From positions 1-64,000 of the forward strand of contig MU006233.1 of assembly GCA_010093685.1 (NCBI GenBank): DNA of 64,000 nt. Direction: 5' to 3'. The translations under genes and the position numbers were made by a program. Of this stretch, positions 32,872 through 44,366 are shown piece by piece. Position 1 is the stretch's first letter, and each line of letters begins with the position of its first letter. The stretch is from Ophiobolus disseminans (taxonomy: Eukaryota > Ascomycota > Dothideomycetes > Pleosporales > Phaeosphaeriaceae). The notes beneath the pieces are model-generated. The model searched no databases. It saw only the letters and a list, made by a program, of their open reading frames with translations, and was not told where the DNA came from.

Positions 32872-35800
32872 TTACTGCACGACCTAAGAATCGAATCAGC
32901 ATCCAATTAGATTGGTCGAGTAGACTCATTTTCTGGACTTACCTTTTCTCTGAGCTTGCTTATCCATTGGACAATACTCTCGCCCTGGTCTGCGCGGTCT
33001 TCGACCAGTAGTGTCTGCGCCCACAGTTTGAGGCTCGGGTCACCGTCTTCTTTGACAATATACAATGCAGGCAAGGCGATTGAGCCTACCCCCTTGGACT
33101 TGTGGTCTCTTGACTTCTCAACGACTGTGCGAGTGTGAGTATTTCACAGGTCTTTTCGAATGGGCTGGAAGTGACTCACCTGCTCGTACTCGCTCAGAGT
33201 ACTCATTGTCCAAAATTGGCAAGGTTGCCTTCCCTTGCTTCAGCTGTGTGCGGTCCTCTACACCGAAAACATCTGCAAGAAGAGCTGGAACAGTATCACG
33301 ACCGACCCACAGAAATTGGTTGACACCATCATCCAACAGGTATAGCCCATATGGTACGATTGCGGCACTACTCAGGTTCAATTGAGGAGGCATTGTAATT
33401 TGACCCGTAGTAGGCTCTGGTACACCTGCATCATCAGGCATATCCTGGTGATGATTAGTCAGGTAAATCGTTAGTGTTTGAAAAAAACGTACATGAAGGC
33501 TGTAGAAGCTGGGATAAATGTACTGCGTCAGTAATCGCAGCGGGAGCGTCGAAAGAAGGTCGAGAGCAGCTGATCGAAGATCGGAAGGTATTTGGGCACT
33601 TTTCCTGAGACCAACGTTCTTAATCAGACCAAGAAAAAGGATAGGAAGAGCGCGCAGATTCTGGGGGAGCTGTAGACCACCACCACCCATGCTACCACCC
33701 GCCAGCTCTTTCCTGTATGTAGACAGGATTTCAATGATCTTGCCCGAGAGGGCATCACGAGCAGCGTCAAGGCCGCTAGACAAAGCGCGCTCGACCGCCT
33801 TGTGGCTGAAATACGTGGTAATCGCTTGCGCGTCTGCGGAAGCGTATACTGAAGCCAAACTCTCGGTGGTGGGTACAGCAAGAGTCAGTACCCTGATACG
33901 ACGCTGGCCACCCGAAGTCGTGTGAAGAACAGCCGCCTGGAGACATGCAAACGGCTTACTGATTGTCTCGTCAATGGCGACTTCGATGACGACTGCTTGG
34001 TCTCTTGGATAGGCGGGAAACGCGCAGAGGTCGGAGGAGCGATTGAAGAAATTTCCGTAGAAGGCAGACATGCGCAATCCGGTTGTGGCGCGGACTCGGA
34101 GCACAGCTTCAAGGCCGATTTCAGCCGAGAGGTAATCCGCCAGCTCGGTCGCGATCTTGACAACGTCCTCTTGTCTTGCGGCATTCCATCCAGGATAGAA
34201 GTATGTCTGCCCTGCAGTGAAACGTGGAAGGTTGCTGAGTGTTGCGACATCCTGGTATTGTGACGAGAACAAGAACATGTCGACTGAGACCTGGTTCTTA
34301 GAGCACTCGACGGCAAACGATTTGTACCAGTTGTTCGCAGGCTGCAGGAGGCTGGTTTCCTTGCCAGTACCCAAGAGAGACTTGTCCTCCCGAGGATTCA
34401 GTGCAGCGTGTCCGACATTGGGAAGAGATGCGGCGATGACAGTAAGCTTTCCACCCAGAGGTGAGATGAGCTTGTGGGCGGAGCGAAGAGCTGAGCCAAG
34501 CGCGAAGCCAGGAACGTGTGTGTTCTGGAACATTGCCGGGAGGCGGTCCAAGAAGTTCTCGATGTTGGTGCGGCACTGACTCAGACTGACGAGTAGATCT
34601 GTGGGCATGGGCAGGTAGGGCTCTTCAAGGTCGGTCACGACCAGCTGCTGGGGATCGTTGTTCTCGCTGTTGTCTGTTGGGATGGAGAAGAAGTGCAGAC
34701 CCGAGTCGACGGCCATGAAGCCGATGCGCGTTCTCCCGTCTGCGTTGGGAATGCGTCCAAGAGACTCCTTGATGACTCGCGAAACAACAGCCAGAAGCCC
34801 GCAGTTCACTGCTGCTTGTGTGCAGTCGAGCACAATGTAGTAGCACAGGGGCTGTGGAGGCCGGACCATGTATTCCTGCGGCGCAACGAACTCGGTGACG
34901 GCGTAGTTCAGCTCTGGCCTTTGCCATCGGTCGACCTGGACGGGTCAGTAGAGGAGCGCGGAACAAGCAGGGCGAGCAAAGGCTTACGCTCTTCTGTTGG
35001 GCTGCGTCCCAGTCGAATGCCTGTGATGTGCCAGTCAGCCAACGCTTCTTCGCCCGGGCTCCTCCGGGGTGGCCTCTGGACACGCACCTGGGGGACATCG
35101 TTTGTCAGGTTGCACATGTTGCACCTCCATCTGTGTCCGTGGTCGAGGAATGACTAGCCACTGTATCAGCACGCGGAGCATTGCGGGTGGGTGGTCGCGG
35201 CGGGACGTACGACGTATGGATTGACTGCAGGCCCGGGTCAGCGGAGGCGATGGGACAGATGCGCGGCGTGCCACTTACTGTATGCTCGACAGCGCCGGCA
35301 GCGGCTGATGACCTGGTCGTGCACCACCGGCACGGGGTCTTCCGAGTCGTGCAGCGAGGCATAGGGGCTGATGACCAGCGCAAACGGCAGCTTGGACTTC
35401 TTCAGCAGCGAGTGGTTGGTGGGGATGGTGTTCAGCGTGCAGCGCAGGTACTTGCTCGACTCGTTGGCAAACTCCGAGGGCGTGGCGGCCGCGTTCGATG
35501 GCAGGTGGATGGGCGGCGGGGGGCTGTACAGCTCCGAGACGTGGAAGGGCTGGGCGATAAGGTCCGAGGGGAACAGCTGGTTCTGCTGCGTGGCCGCCGT
35601 GGGCTGCTGTAGCTGCGGCGCCGCCTGTGCCTGCTGGGCGCCCATGTTCATCTGGCCGAACTGCTGGTTGAGCGCGTTGGGGTCCTGGGCCGGGGGCTGT
35701 CCGTAGGCGGGTGCTGGTTGCGCGCCGTAGCCAGACGCCGGGGCGCCCCCATAGCCTGGAGACGGGGCGCCATATCCAGGCGCTGCAGGCGCTCCATAGC

Positions 35801-35909
35801 CCGGGGCAGCTGGCGGAAGGCCAGAGACCGCGCCAGCTTGCCCACTGGAATTGGCGCCGAACTCGTACGCCGCGCCCGCATATCGTTCCTTCCTCTTGCG
35901 GTCCGCCAT
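32872..35909 (-). CDS. sec24: COPII coat cargo-binding subunit Sec24
   Basis: A component of the Sec23/Sec24 inner coat that selects cargo for ER-to-Golgi vesicles. Seven exons (35909-35279, 35224-35211, 35153-35088, 35020-34988, 34935-33180, 33124-32943, 32883-32872) sum to 897 residues in frame. The N-terminal 130 residues are Pro/Gly/Tyr/Gln-rich, then comes the conserved SDLIAQPFHVSELYSPPPPI. The zinc finger is assembled from three exons: ISRCRRCRAY, INPYV and HGHRWRCNMCNLTNDVP. The trunk starts at PPQPLCYYIVLDCTQAAV; beta-sandwich, helical and C-terminal gelsolin-like domains follow (LPILFLGLIKNVGLRKSAQI; PYGLYLLDDGVNQFLWVGRD). Exon 2 has 14 bases and exon 7 only four codons including the stop, so automatic prediction may err here. 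Confidence 0.94.
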
Positions 35910-36263
35910 GGTGAGGGCAGCGCTGTTCGGGGTGGTGGGGGGTGAGGTGGGGGTGAGGGTGTAGGTGAGTGCGGACGGGGACGCTGCGGAATTTGAGCTG
36001 GAGGTTGGAGCTTTGATGTGTCTTCTTGGGAGCGCGGCACATTCCGAGCTAACGTAGCCCCCGCCGCATCGCGCACGGCCCTCTGTCCACTAGCATCTCA
36101 CGACCCAGGTGGGCATCACAACATTGAACAGCACGTAAACAACCAAACGTCATGTATTACCGAAACCCACTAGCTATTACCCTTTCCCCAGGTTAACAGG
36201 AACTCCCAACGGTCAGCGAAAGTCCAAGGCCAACTATCAACCACATCCATACTGGAACCGCTC
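35910..36263. other. sec24 promoter / eisosome-gene 3' spacer
   Basis: 354 bp separating two minus-strand genes. It holds the Sec24 promoter and leader and the 3' end of the eisosome gene. Nothing else seen. Confidence 0.5.
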
Positions 36264-37527
36264 CTAGACGGCAGTCGAAATCGGAACAGGCTCGTGTCTC
36301 TCCGCCTTCTCGGCGTCGGACACGGGGTACGGCGCTGTGTTCTCGCGGTCGTAGCGCTGCTCCTCGCCACTAACGCTCCTCTCGCTGTACGTCTGGTCCA
36401 CTGTAGGCGGCTGTCCCGCCACACTGGTGCCAGGGGCGCTGCCGGGCATCGCTCCCACCCCCAGAGACCCGGAGTTGGACGTGATGGGCTCGACGTCTAG
36501 GCGGTAGCTCTGCAGATCCGTCTCCGCGTCGTTGAGGACCTGACGAGCAGCCTCCACTTCCGCAAATGCAGGGTGTGTGTCGCCAGGCACGATCGGGGTG
36601 TCGTCGACCAGGTTCAGAAGCCGGCGAGCATGCTTGGCCAGGATGATCTGCTTCTCTGCGCGCTCGATGGTGGCTGCGAAGTGGTGGTCGTATGCCTCTT
36701 TGAACTTTTGGCGCGTCTAGGAGAGGTGAGTAATGCTCGGGAAGTACATCGAAGTGCCTTACAATGTTGCTGAGCTGTGCCTCGGCGACCAAGCTCTGGG
36801 CCTCCGCGCGCACGAGCTCCTGTTCAAGCTGGACGATCTTAGTACTCTGGGGCTCCTTGTACTTCAGCTTGGCAATCTCATCGGACACCTGTGACATCAT
36901 TAGTATAGCCAATGCTAGCGCCTGACCCCGGAACATGCCTTGGCCTTGTGGTCTCGACTCGGCTGTACAGAGCTCTCCGTGTTGCGAATCTGCTTCAGAA
37001 CGCCGCGGTATTCCTCGAGCCCCTGCGCGTAGAGATCTTCCTGCTCTGCGATCTCCGCCAGCAGCACGCCCAGCTTGTCTGAGATCTCCGAAATGGTCTC
37101 GTCGCCGGTCGCTTCGCCCCACTCGGACAGCTGCTGCGCGATACCCTGCCGCTCGCGCGCGGCAGCCTCATAGGCGCCAATCGCGTGGTTCTCCGACTTG
37201 ATGATCTTGAAGAGCTTCTTCGACAGCTCGGGCTGCTGCGCGCCGCGTAAAGACGCCATGGTGAAGCGGTGCTTGGGTGCAGCCTTCTCGCTGCTGCCGC
37301 CCTTCTTGGAGCGGACTGAGAGTGACCGGTTCCTGTTGCGCGGTGTGGTCAGCACATGTATCGCGCAGTCAGTCTGCGTCTGGGCTGGTGAACGATGGCG
37401 CGCAATCATCATACTCTATAAGCTCGCGAGGCTTCATGCTGGAGAGGGCCATGGTGTGCGGGCTCTGGACCATCACGAGCAATGGAGGTTGTTGTAAGGG
37501 GACACAAAGCTGCAAGAGGACTTACAT
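36264..37527 (-). CDS. pil1: Eisosome BAR-domain protein Pil1/Lsp1 type
   Basis: A core BAR-domain component of eisosomes, which shape plasma-membrane furrows. Coding exons 37332-36939, 36888-36763 and 36716-36264 encode everything after the initiator. Family blocks are QQPELSKKLFKIIKSENHAI, LSEWGEATGDETISEISDKL, NTESSVQPSRDHKAK and KYKEPQSTKIVQLEQELVRA. The C-terminus ends EKAERHEPVPISTAV. The second intron uses a GC donor (GCATGT...CACAG). The start is best explained by an ATG split by an intron: the leader ends CCACCAT|GTAAGT at 37526 and the coding exon begins GAACCGG, giving MNRSLSVRSKKGG, close to the family N-terminus. That model gives 324 residues. Confidence 0.9.
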
Positions 37528-39389
37528 GGTGGCGCGCTCTTGCTAGTCTTTCTTCTTGTGACTGCTGCCGAGTGTGTTCTATAACTGCTATCCGAGCATC
37601 AGCCTTCTCGAAGCTCACGTGTGACGGGTCGCCATCAAGGTTGAAGGCTGTTACCTGTTTGGAACTATATTGCAATACCTGCAGCCTGAAACACTTGAAG
37701 CTCCTCGGTGCAGTCCGGAGACGGGACAGTACTGTTCGAGGAGGGCATGCGGGGTCCTTGCCTGGATGTAGGAGCGGCAGTCAGGACCGGTGATGTCATG
37801 GGCCGATTCGGAGGCCATGCACCACCAGCCACAGACATGATTGGTCACTCTCAAGACACTAGTATATGCTAGTCCCACGCACAACAGGACCACAAGCAGG
37901 TGCAAGCACAATCACCACGCACGAGCAACGTCCGTCCGGAGTACACGTGCCCCTCTCAGGCACAACGAATCCCTTGGGTTGCACCACTTGTCAAACACAG
38001 TGCCGCGAACCTCATGTCGGTACACCAGCATGACCACTACGAGCAGGAAGAGACGATTGAGTACCATTGAAGCCATTCTGTCTTATTCAGGGAGCGCTCC
38101 AGTCCAGAATATAGGGTCGAGCTAAATAGTCATCAAGATTGTGATGAATTTGCATCGAGACCGCTGGAAGTACATTTCGTCGCACGTCGGCGGCTTCAAC
38201 TCGAGGCCACGAGCAGGTGGTGAAGCTGCTGTAACTCATGGATCGTCGCGGAGTGGTCTGCGAATAGCTGTAGGTGCCGTCGATCTCTAGACCACCCTTG
38301 ATAATCCTCACTACAGCACTCTGTCCAGAAACGTGCGTCAATTCAAAGAATTCAAGGAAAGTTGCCAAACGTGCCATTTGCGATCAAATATATCTGGACT
38401 TACAACGCCAATTGCCGTCGCCAGCGTCATAAAGATCTTAGCCAACGACGGCCCTTGTTCCTTTTAGTTTCTCAACCTTCTCCACAAAACTACATGGTGC
38501 ATGCAGGGCTACTCCAATAGCTCATACGCATGGGTGTCTGCTACTAAGATTTCCGCCTCGACCTATCGCTTTTCAGCTCGAAGCACCTAGGTTACAGCAC
38601 TTCCAATTTCAGCAACGCAAATTACCTTGGCCCGGTACATTGGAATCCGAATCCAAAGGCGGGCGGCTGCGGCATTGCCAATGGTGCACCTATACTTTCG
38701 TGGCGGACGGATGCGATATTATTGAGAACACTTTCCAATACCACAATAGCACTTGTGGATGGTAGCTACACTCTCTTGACAGCATTATATAGCACGAAGC
38801 TATTCGAACAGGTCATGGAACCCTTTCTTACACAAAAACAAATCCATCTCGACTTCTTGTATCAAGGCCGGTAGTTTTCATTCACTAATAAGTTTATACG
38901 TCAATCCTTTTCAAGTAAATGTTAAGTACCCGGTCTTAGTACATGGCCACTCACTTCCAAGGCTACCAAGCAACTAGGGTTCAGTGCAAATCTCTGCCAC
39001 TTGATATCGTAAAACGCCTGCCCCGAGACTTATAACACAGTGAACGAAGTACACTTCGCCCGACGCATGTCAGCTTACGACGACGTGGAAATATTTTCCG
39101 CTGCGTTGACGCGGGGTCCCCGTTGTCATATCCACAGGCCTCGATAATCAGCGTCATGTCAGCTTTTTCTACAATGTGGATGTGGTTGTCTCCAGGTCCC
39201 TGTCACTGTCATTGCTAAGTGGACCCGTCACATTGGCATCCACACCAGGCCCAAGTCACAAGATTGTTGGGCCTAGCAATATTTGCACAACGCTTAGCGC
39301 TAGTGGAATTGCTTCCTGCAAGCATCTGTAGGCTATAATTGGAAGGCCTCCCACTCTACTCGAACGATGCTTCACAATTTTGCGCGAAA
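37528..39389. other. 1.86-kb region without a supported gene
   Basis: It contains the promoter side of the eisosome gene on the left and of the catalase pseudogene on the right. A short Cys-rich translated stretch at 38676-38765 is LysM-like in pattern but has no start or flanking exon (see findings). Otherwise only short, unconserved frames. Confidence 0.5.
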
Positions 39390-41994
39390 ATGGTCTGGCC
39401 TCCACTCGTCCTAGCTACTGCTGCTGCTTGCGCACAACTTGCACTGTCAGCATGCCCTTATATGGATCACGAGTCTTCAAATTCAACTACCCATCACCCT
39501 CATATGCGGCGAACTGAGGCTGCCACTACGCCCACCACGTCTACGAATGAGTTCCTCGCGTAGTTCGAGGTTGATGATTCTGATGCTTACCTGACGAATA
39601 ACTTTGGTGGACGCATTGAAGATCAGGAAAGCCTCGGTGCCGGAGAAAGAGGTCCAATTCTGCTAGAAGATTCCATCTTCCGAGAGAAGATCATGCATTT
39701 TGGTGAGTCCACTTCTATGCTGTGGTAGATACTTGCTAAGACATATTTCAGATCACGAGAGAGTTCCAGAGCGTGCTGTCCATGCTCGCGGAGCGGGGGC
39801 GCATGGCGTCTTCACCTCTTTTGGTGATAGGTCGAACATCACTGGAGCGTCGTGTACGTAATAAGGATGTGCAGAGTGCATGTGAGATATCCACTGACTT
39901 CGTACACTCACCTTTAGTTCTGAACAGAGCAGGGAAAGAGACCCCGGTCTTCGCCCGATTCTCTACTGTTGCTGGCAGGTGAGGCTCGGCTGACACGGTT
40001 CGGGATGTTCATGGCTTTGCAGTGAGATTCTATACAGATGAGGGCAACTTTGGTGCGTGACAATCCGCATATCTTAGAATGGCGCCTCTAAACTGACATT
40101 TCCCAGATATTGTGGGGAATAACATCCCCGTGTTCTTCATTCAAGATGCTATCAAATGTAGGCACCAAATCCTGTACGCGCTACACGTGAAGCAAAATAC
40201 TAATTTGGCACACCCATCTTAGTCCCTGACCTGATACATGCTGTCAAACCAAGGCAGGACAACGAAATTCCCCAAGCTGCGACAGCGCATGATAGTGCGT
40301 GGGACTTCTTCAGCCAGCAACCGTCCTCAATGCATACTCTTTTCTGGGCAATGAGTGGCCATGGTACTGTTCGATCGTATCGTCACATGGATGGCTGGGG
40401 TGTCCACACTTTTCGTCTTGTTACTGACGATGGTAAGACGAAGCTGGTCAAGTTCCAATTCAGAACTTTGCAAGGCCTGGCCTCCCGCCTCTGGGAGGAG
40501 CAACAAGCCACGGCGGGCAAGAACGCAGATGCCGATCGACAGGACTTGTGAGAAGCGATTGAGAACCAATACTTCCCAGATTGGGTGGTAAGTATCCATG
40601 TTACAGACATTACATATATTACCCGTAGACATGTTCAAACGAAGCAAGCTAATGCCGCCTCACAGTTTGAAGCCCAAATTATGGATGAAGAGGACCAACT
40701 GCGATTTGGCTTCGACCTCCTAGATCCGACCAAGATTGTGCCCGAGGACATTGTTCCCTTCACGCCCCTGGGGAAACTTACTCTGAACAGGAACCCACGA
40801 AATTACTTCGCAGAGACCGAGCAAATCATGGTACGGTTTCTGAAGTTGCTACAACTGTAAAGATCTAACGAACGTTAGTACCAAGTAGGACATGTCGTCC
40901 GAGGCATGGATTTGACGGACGATCCACTGCTGCAAGGGAGGCTTTTCTCGTACTTGGACACGCAGCTCAACCGTTATAATGGGCCCAATTTCGAGCAAAT
41001 ACCTATCAATCAACCCCGCGTACCTGTACATACAAACACTCGAGATGGTGCAGCACAGATCTACATCCCGCTTAATGTCGCAGCATACTCGCCAAATACA
41101 TTGAACGCAGGCTCTCCCAAGCAAGCAAACAAAACATGGGGCTGTGGCTTTTTCACTGCCCCGAACCGATCTACGGGCGGACGCTTGGTTCGCGCGTTGT
41201 CTCCTACCTTTGCCAATGCGTGGTCGCAACCACGGCTCTTTTTCAACTCGCTATTGCCCGCGGAACAGCAATTTGTCGTCAACGCTATGCGGTTTGAAAC
41301 CTCGCAGCTTACTAGCGAAGTGGTCAAGAATAATGTAATCATTCAACTCAATCGAGTTAGCCACGACGTAGCCGTGCGCGTCGCCCAAGCTCTCGATATG
41401 ACTGCTCCTCCAGCAGACGACACGTTCTATCATGAAAACACCACCATTGGAGTTAGCGTCTTCCGAGATAAGCTGTTGAAACTTGATGGGCTCAAGGTCG
41501 GCTACTTGACGTCTACGACGACTCTAAGTGGAACCGCCTCAGCTCTGAAGTCAACGTTAAGTGACGTCAAAGTCAAACTTTCTGTTGTCGCAGAGCGTCT
41601 CGGAGATGGCATTGATCAAACGTACTCGGCTACTTTTGCTGGACAATTCGATGCCATCGTCGTTGATGGTGATGCGAATGCGCTTTTCGCCCCTGCGGGT
41701 AATCAGGCCCACGCCGACTCAACCATGCCTTGCTATGGTCGCAATGCAACGAGAGTAACAACACTATACCCAACTGGCCGCCCTCTGCAGATTCTGCAAG
41801 ACGGATACCATTGGGGAAAGGCCGTCGCGGTGGCTGGCTCGAGCGATGTAATTTTCGGTGCTGCTGGTATTGAGGCAGGTTCGCCTGGTGTGTATCATTT
41901 CGACGATAAAAGCAATGCAGGTATGATCGCGAAAGTGATCGCTGAAGGCTTGCATGGATTTAGATTTCTGGATCGGCACCCGTTGGATGAATAG
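39390..41994 (+). pseudogene. Large secreted catalase (CatB/Cat-3 type), inactivated by stops
   Basis: A large-subunit monofunctional catalase that would remove H2O2 outside the cell. A signal peptide (MVWPPLVLATAAACAQLALS) is followed by the catalase core. Catalytic His is in RAVHARGAGAHGVF and the haem Tyr in [32 protein letters not shown] and MSGHGTVRSYRHMDGWGVHT are intact, as is the C-terminal flavodoxin-like domain (from about VGYLTSTTTLSG). Six introns (39703-39751, 39854-39917, 40053-40106, 40158-40222, 40588-40665, 40831-40878) splice cleanly. Three in-frame stops interrupt it: TAG at 39561 (NEFLA*FEVDD), TGA at 39980 (before GSADTVRDVHGF) and TGA at 40549 (DRQDL*EAIENQ). Family residues there are Gln, Arg and Trp, so C-to-T or G-to-A changes explain all three. 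No frameshift is present, so inactivation looks recent. Confidence 0.9.
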
Positions 41995-42520
41995 CGCAGA
42001 GCGAGATACGCACCGATGGCTGTATTCACAAATCCGATAGATGTCACATACATATCACGCGGGGCACATAATTGGCAGGGAGATCAGTGACGTTGGAGGT
42101 CTCGGCCATGATTCGACACTCGCGGAGATTGCTCCGCGCTCCGACACATCCCCGCGACACGACTTCACCAATTGAACAAATGGCGCAGTCGACGTGGCTC
42201 GCAAAGTGGCTCAGTCACTCTTTGGCAATAGTTCACAGGGGTTCCTTCACTGTCAGACCACGCAGCATCAGCTTCCAATTGTGACAAATTAGAGCGCTTT
42301 GACAGGCAAGCGCGCGTCACAGTTGTTGCGTCACCCTTTCGGGTACCCGGCATAAAAATAAGATCATGAATAGAGTGCGTATCGCCATACCTTGCTTCGT
42401 AGTTTCTCCTGATATCATATTCTTGTCTCCACATCGACTGTGCACAGCCTGGCATTTGGAACAAATCCTTCATCACGATCATAGACCTCCCAGTCGTACA
42501 TTGTGACTGGCTCTCATACC
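41995..42520. other. Intergenic region, no gene
   Basis: 526 bp between the catalase pseudogene and the next frame. No supported gene or RNA. Confidence 0.5.
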
Positions 42521-43186
42521 ATGGCCACTTTCGACCCTCCAAGGCATCGCGGGTCGAGCTTCCTCCACAGACATCGCAGCAGCAGCAGTTCAAAATCCAA
42601 TACTCGAACAGAGCATACAAAGCCAACTATCTTTGAAGGCACAGATGCCGTCGCACGGAACCGGAAAGTCGCAGTCCATCGCATAGTCGAAGCGCACGCT
42701 GCTTTAGCATCGGGGAGCACACGACAAAGCCCCACCTCTCCGGACCCTGTCGAATCGAACCTCATGCGACTCAATGAGGTGCGGGCATTTCGACACTTTC
42801 TACGAATGTGGGACCACAACGTAGCTCCAGACCCGGAATTTGATCACGTCTTGCTCGCGTACAGAGAGGATAGGGACTTCGAAAGAGATGCGATCGAGCA
42901 CTTTTTCAAGCGGATAGACACGTGGCACAAAAACGACGAAGAATCAAAAGCAGTGTCGAAGAAAGCGAATAAGGAGAGGAAGAAGGTGGAGAAGCACGAC
43001 AAGTCCGGGAAAGTTTTGAAGGAGGAAGCTGCGAGCCAAGATCAGCTGCTGGAGGAGTGTACTACCATGGAAGGACTTGCGCAACTGCTGTGGACGCTGA
43101 TGCATGATCAGAGGCGGCCGCTGGCACCACAGCTGTTGAGTGAGTACACAGAGGCTATGAAGAGAAGGTATAAGATGAATAGTTGA
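42521..43186 (+). CDS. Hypothetical charged helical protein (221 aa)
   Basis: Not recognised. A basic, Ser-rich N-terminus (RHRGSSFLHRHRSSSSSKSN) precedes a mostly helical, charged body with conserved-looking segments LMRLNEVRAFRHFLRMWDHN and LLAYREDRDFERDAIEHFFK. There is a Lys/Glu-rich stretch (KKANKERKKVEKHDKSGKV), then EGLAQLLWTLMHDQRRPLAP. No signal peptide or membrane segment. The start chosen is the ATG giving MATFDPP, since the longer frame begins with a non-ATG codon. Composition and length make a real gene likely; the function is unknown. Confidence 0.6.
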   Translation: MATFDPPRHRGSSFLHRHRSSSSSKSNTRTEHTKPTIFEGTDAVARNRKVAVHRIVEAHAALASGSTRQSPTSPDPVESNLMRLNEVRAFRHFLRMWDHNVAPDPEFDHVLLAYREDRDFERDAIEHFFKRIDTWHKNDEESKAVSKKANKERKKVEKHDKSGKVLKEEAASQDQLLEECTTMEGLAQLLWTLMHDQRRPLAPQLLSEYTEAMKRRYKMNS

Positions 43187-43523
43187 ATGTTTCGGGGTCT
43201 TGAAGGCGGCTTTTGTCTGGCCTATGATAGAGTCAGTTTCGGCGAGTTGATAAACGTGCGACCGGCAGATGTTGGAGTTACACTACTTGCTGCATGAACG
43301 ATCGAGACTGACTGGGTGGGCGGCTTGATATTATTCGAACGTGTTCGCTACTTACAAAATACTGATATTGTGTGTATTGTGCGCTGCCTGCAGCTAGAAC
43401 TGCTCTTATGTACCTACCTACCAGCTACCGCATGTTAGCTTACTCATCCACGCTTACCTAGTTCGCGCCCGAATCGGAACAGTTTCTTAGTGGACAGTCC
43501 GCCACTCACCAAACACATTGACA
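43187..43523. other. Promoter spacer of the alpha/beta hydrolase
   Basis: 337 bp with no gene seen. Confidence 0.5.
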
Positions 43524-44366
43524 ATGCCCTTTCTTCAGATCGGTTACAAACGCATCCATTATGCAGACTTCAAGCCGGAGGGAGGTCCTCGCGGGACGTT
43601 CATCTTCATACACGGTCTAGGGTCGTCCCAGGATTACTACTATGCGGTCGCCCAGGGACTCGTAGACCAGGGCCATCGATGCATAGTCTTCGACAACACT
43701 GGTGCCGGGAGATCTCCGTATACGTTTGTCGAGCAGAGCATCCAGAGCCTGGCAGATGACGCCATTGGCATTCTGGATGCACTCGAGGTTTCGATGGCCG
43801 TCGTTTGCGGTCACAGTATGGGCGGGTAAGAGTTCGAGCGGCGAGCTTGTGGTTGATGGCTGATTGACCGCAGGATCGTGGGAGCACATTTGGCGGCGGA
43901 GCGAAGTGACCGAATAGTCGCAGCTGTCTTGATCGGGCCTGTGTACCCGAACGCAAACATGGTGCCCATTTTCGAGAAGCGCATCGAGACAGTGCAGAAG
44001 GAAGGCATGCAGCCAATGGCCGACACAATCCCGACTGCTGCTGTTGGCACAAAAGCCTCTCCCTTGGCGACAGCATTTATACGCGAGCTGCTCCTCGGCC
44101 AAGATGCAGCCGGTTACTGCTCCAACTGCCGCGTTATCATCAACGCCAGCCCGCCCAACTACAGCAAGATCCACGTTCCCGTGATGGTTCTGGCGGGCGA
44201 GCAAGATAAGAGCGCGCCGCTCGAAGGATGCAAGAGGATGTTGGAGGAGATGGGTACGAGTGAGAAGAAGCTGGAGATCATGCAGGGAGTAGGCCACTGG
44301 CACTGCCTCGAGGATTTCGAGCTCGTCGTGAAGCTCATCGGGACCTTCTACCAAGAGATACAGTAG
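43524..44366 (+). CDS. Alpha/beta-hydrolase (3-oxoadipate enol-lactonase-like)
   Basis: A compact alpha/beta-hydrolase of 264 residues from two exons (43524-43825, 43874-44366) with a 48-bp intron inside the nucleophile elbow. The oxyanion block is FIFIHGLGSSQDYYY, and the nucleophile Ser is in CGHSMGGIVGAHLA, completed only by splicing. The acidic residue is likely Asp in LAGEQDKSAPL and the catalytic His is in MQGVGHWHCLEDFE. The fold and short lid resemble enol-lactonase and related small esterases. There is no signal peptide, so it is intracellular. The substrate cannot be told from sequence, and neighbours do not form an aromatic-degradation cluster. Confidence 0.85.

Noticed and set aside
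39979..40022. Possible intron removing the second catalase stop (GTGAGG...GCAG)
   Set aside because: Removing it deletes the conserved GSADTVRDVHGF block and shifts the frame downstream, so the TGA is a true interruption.
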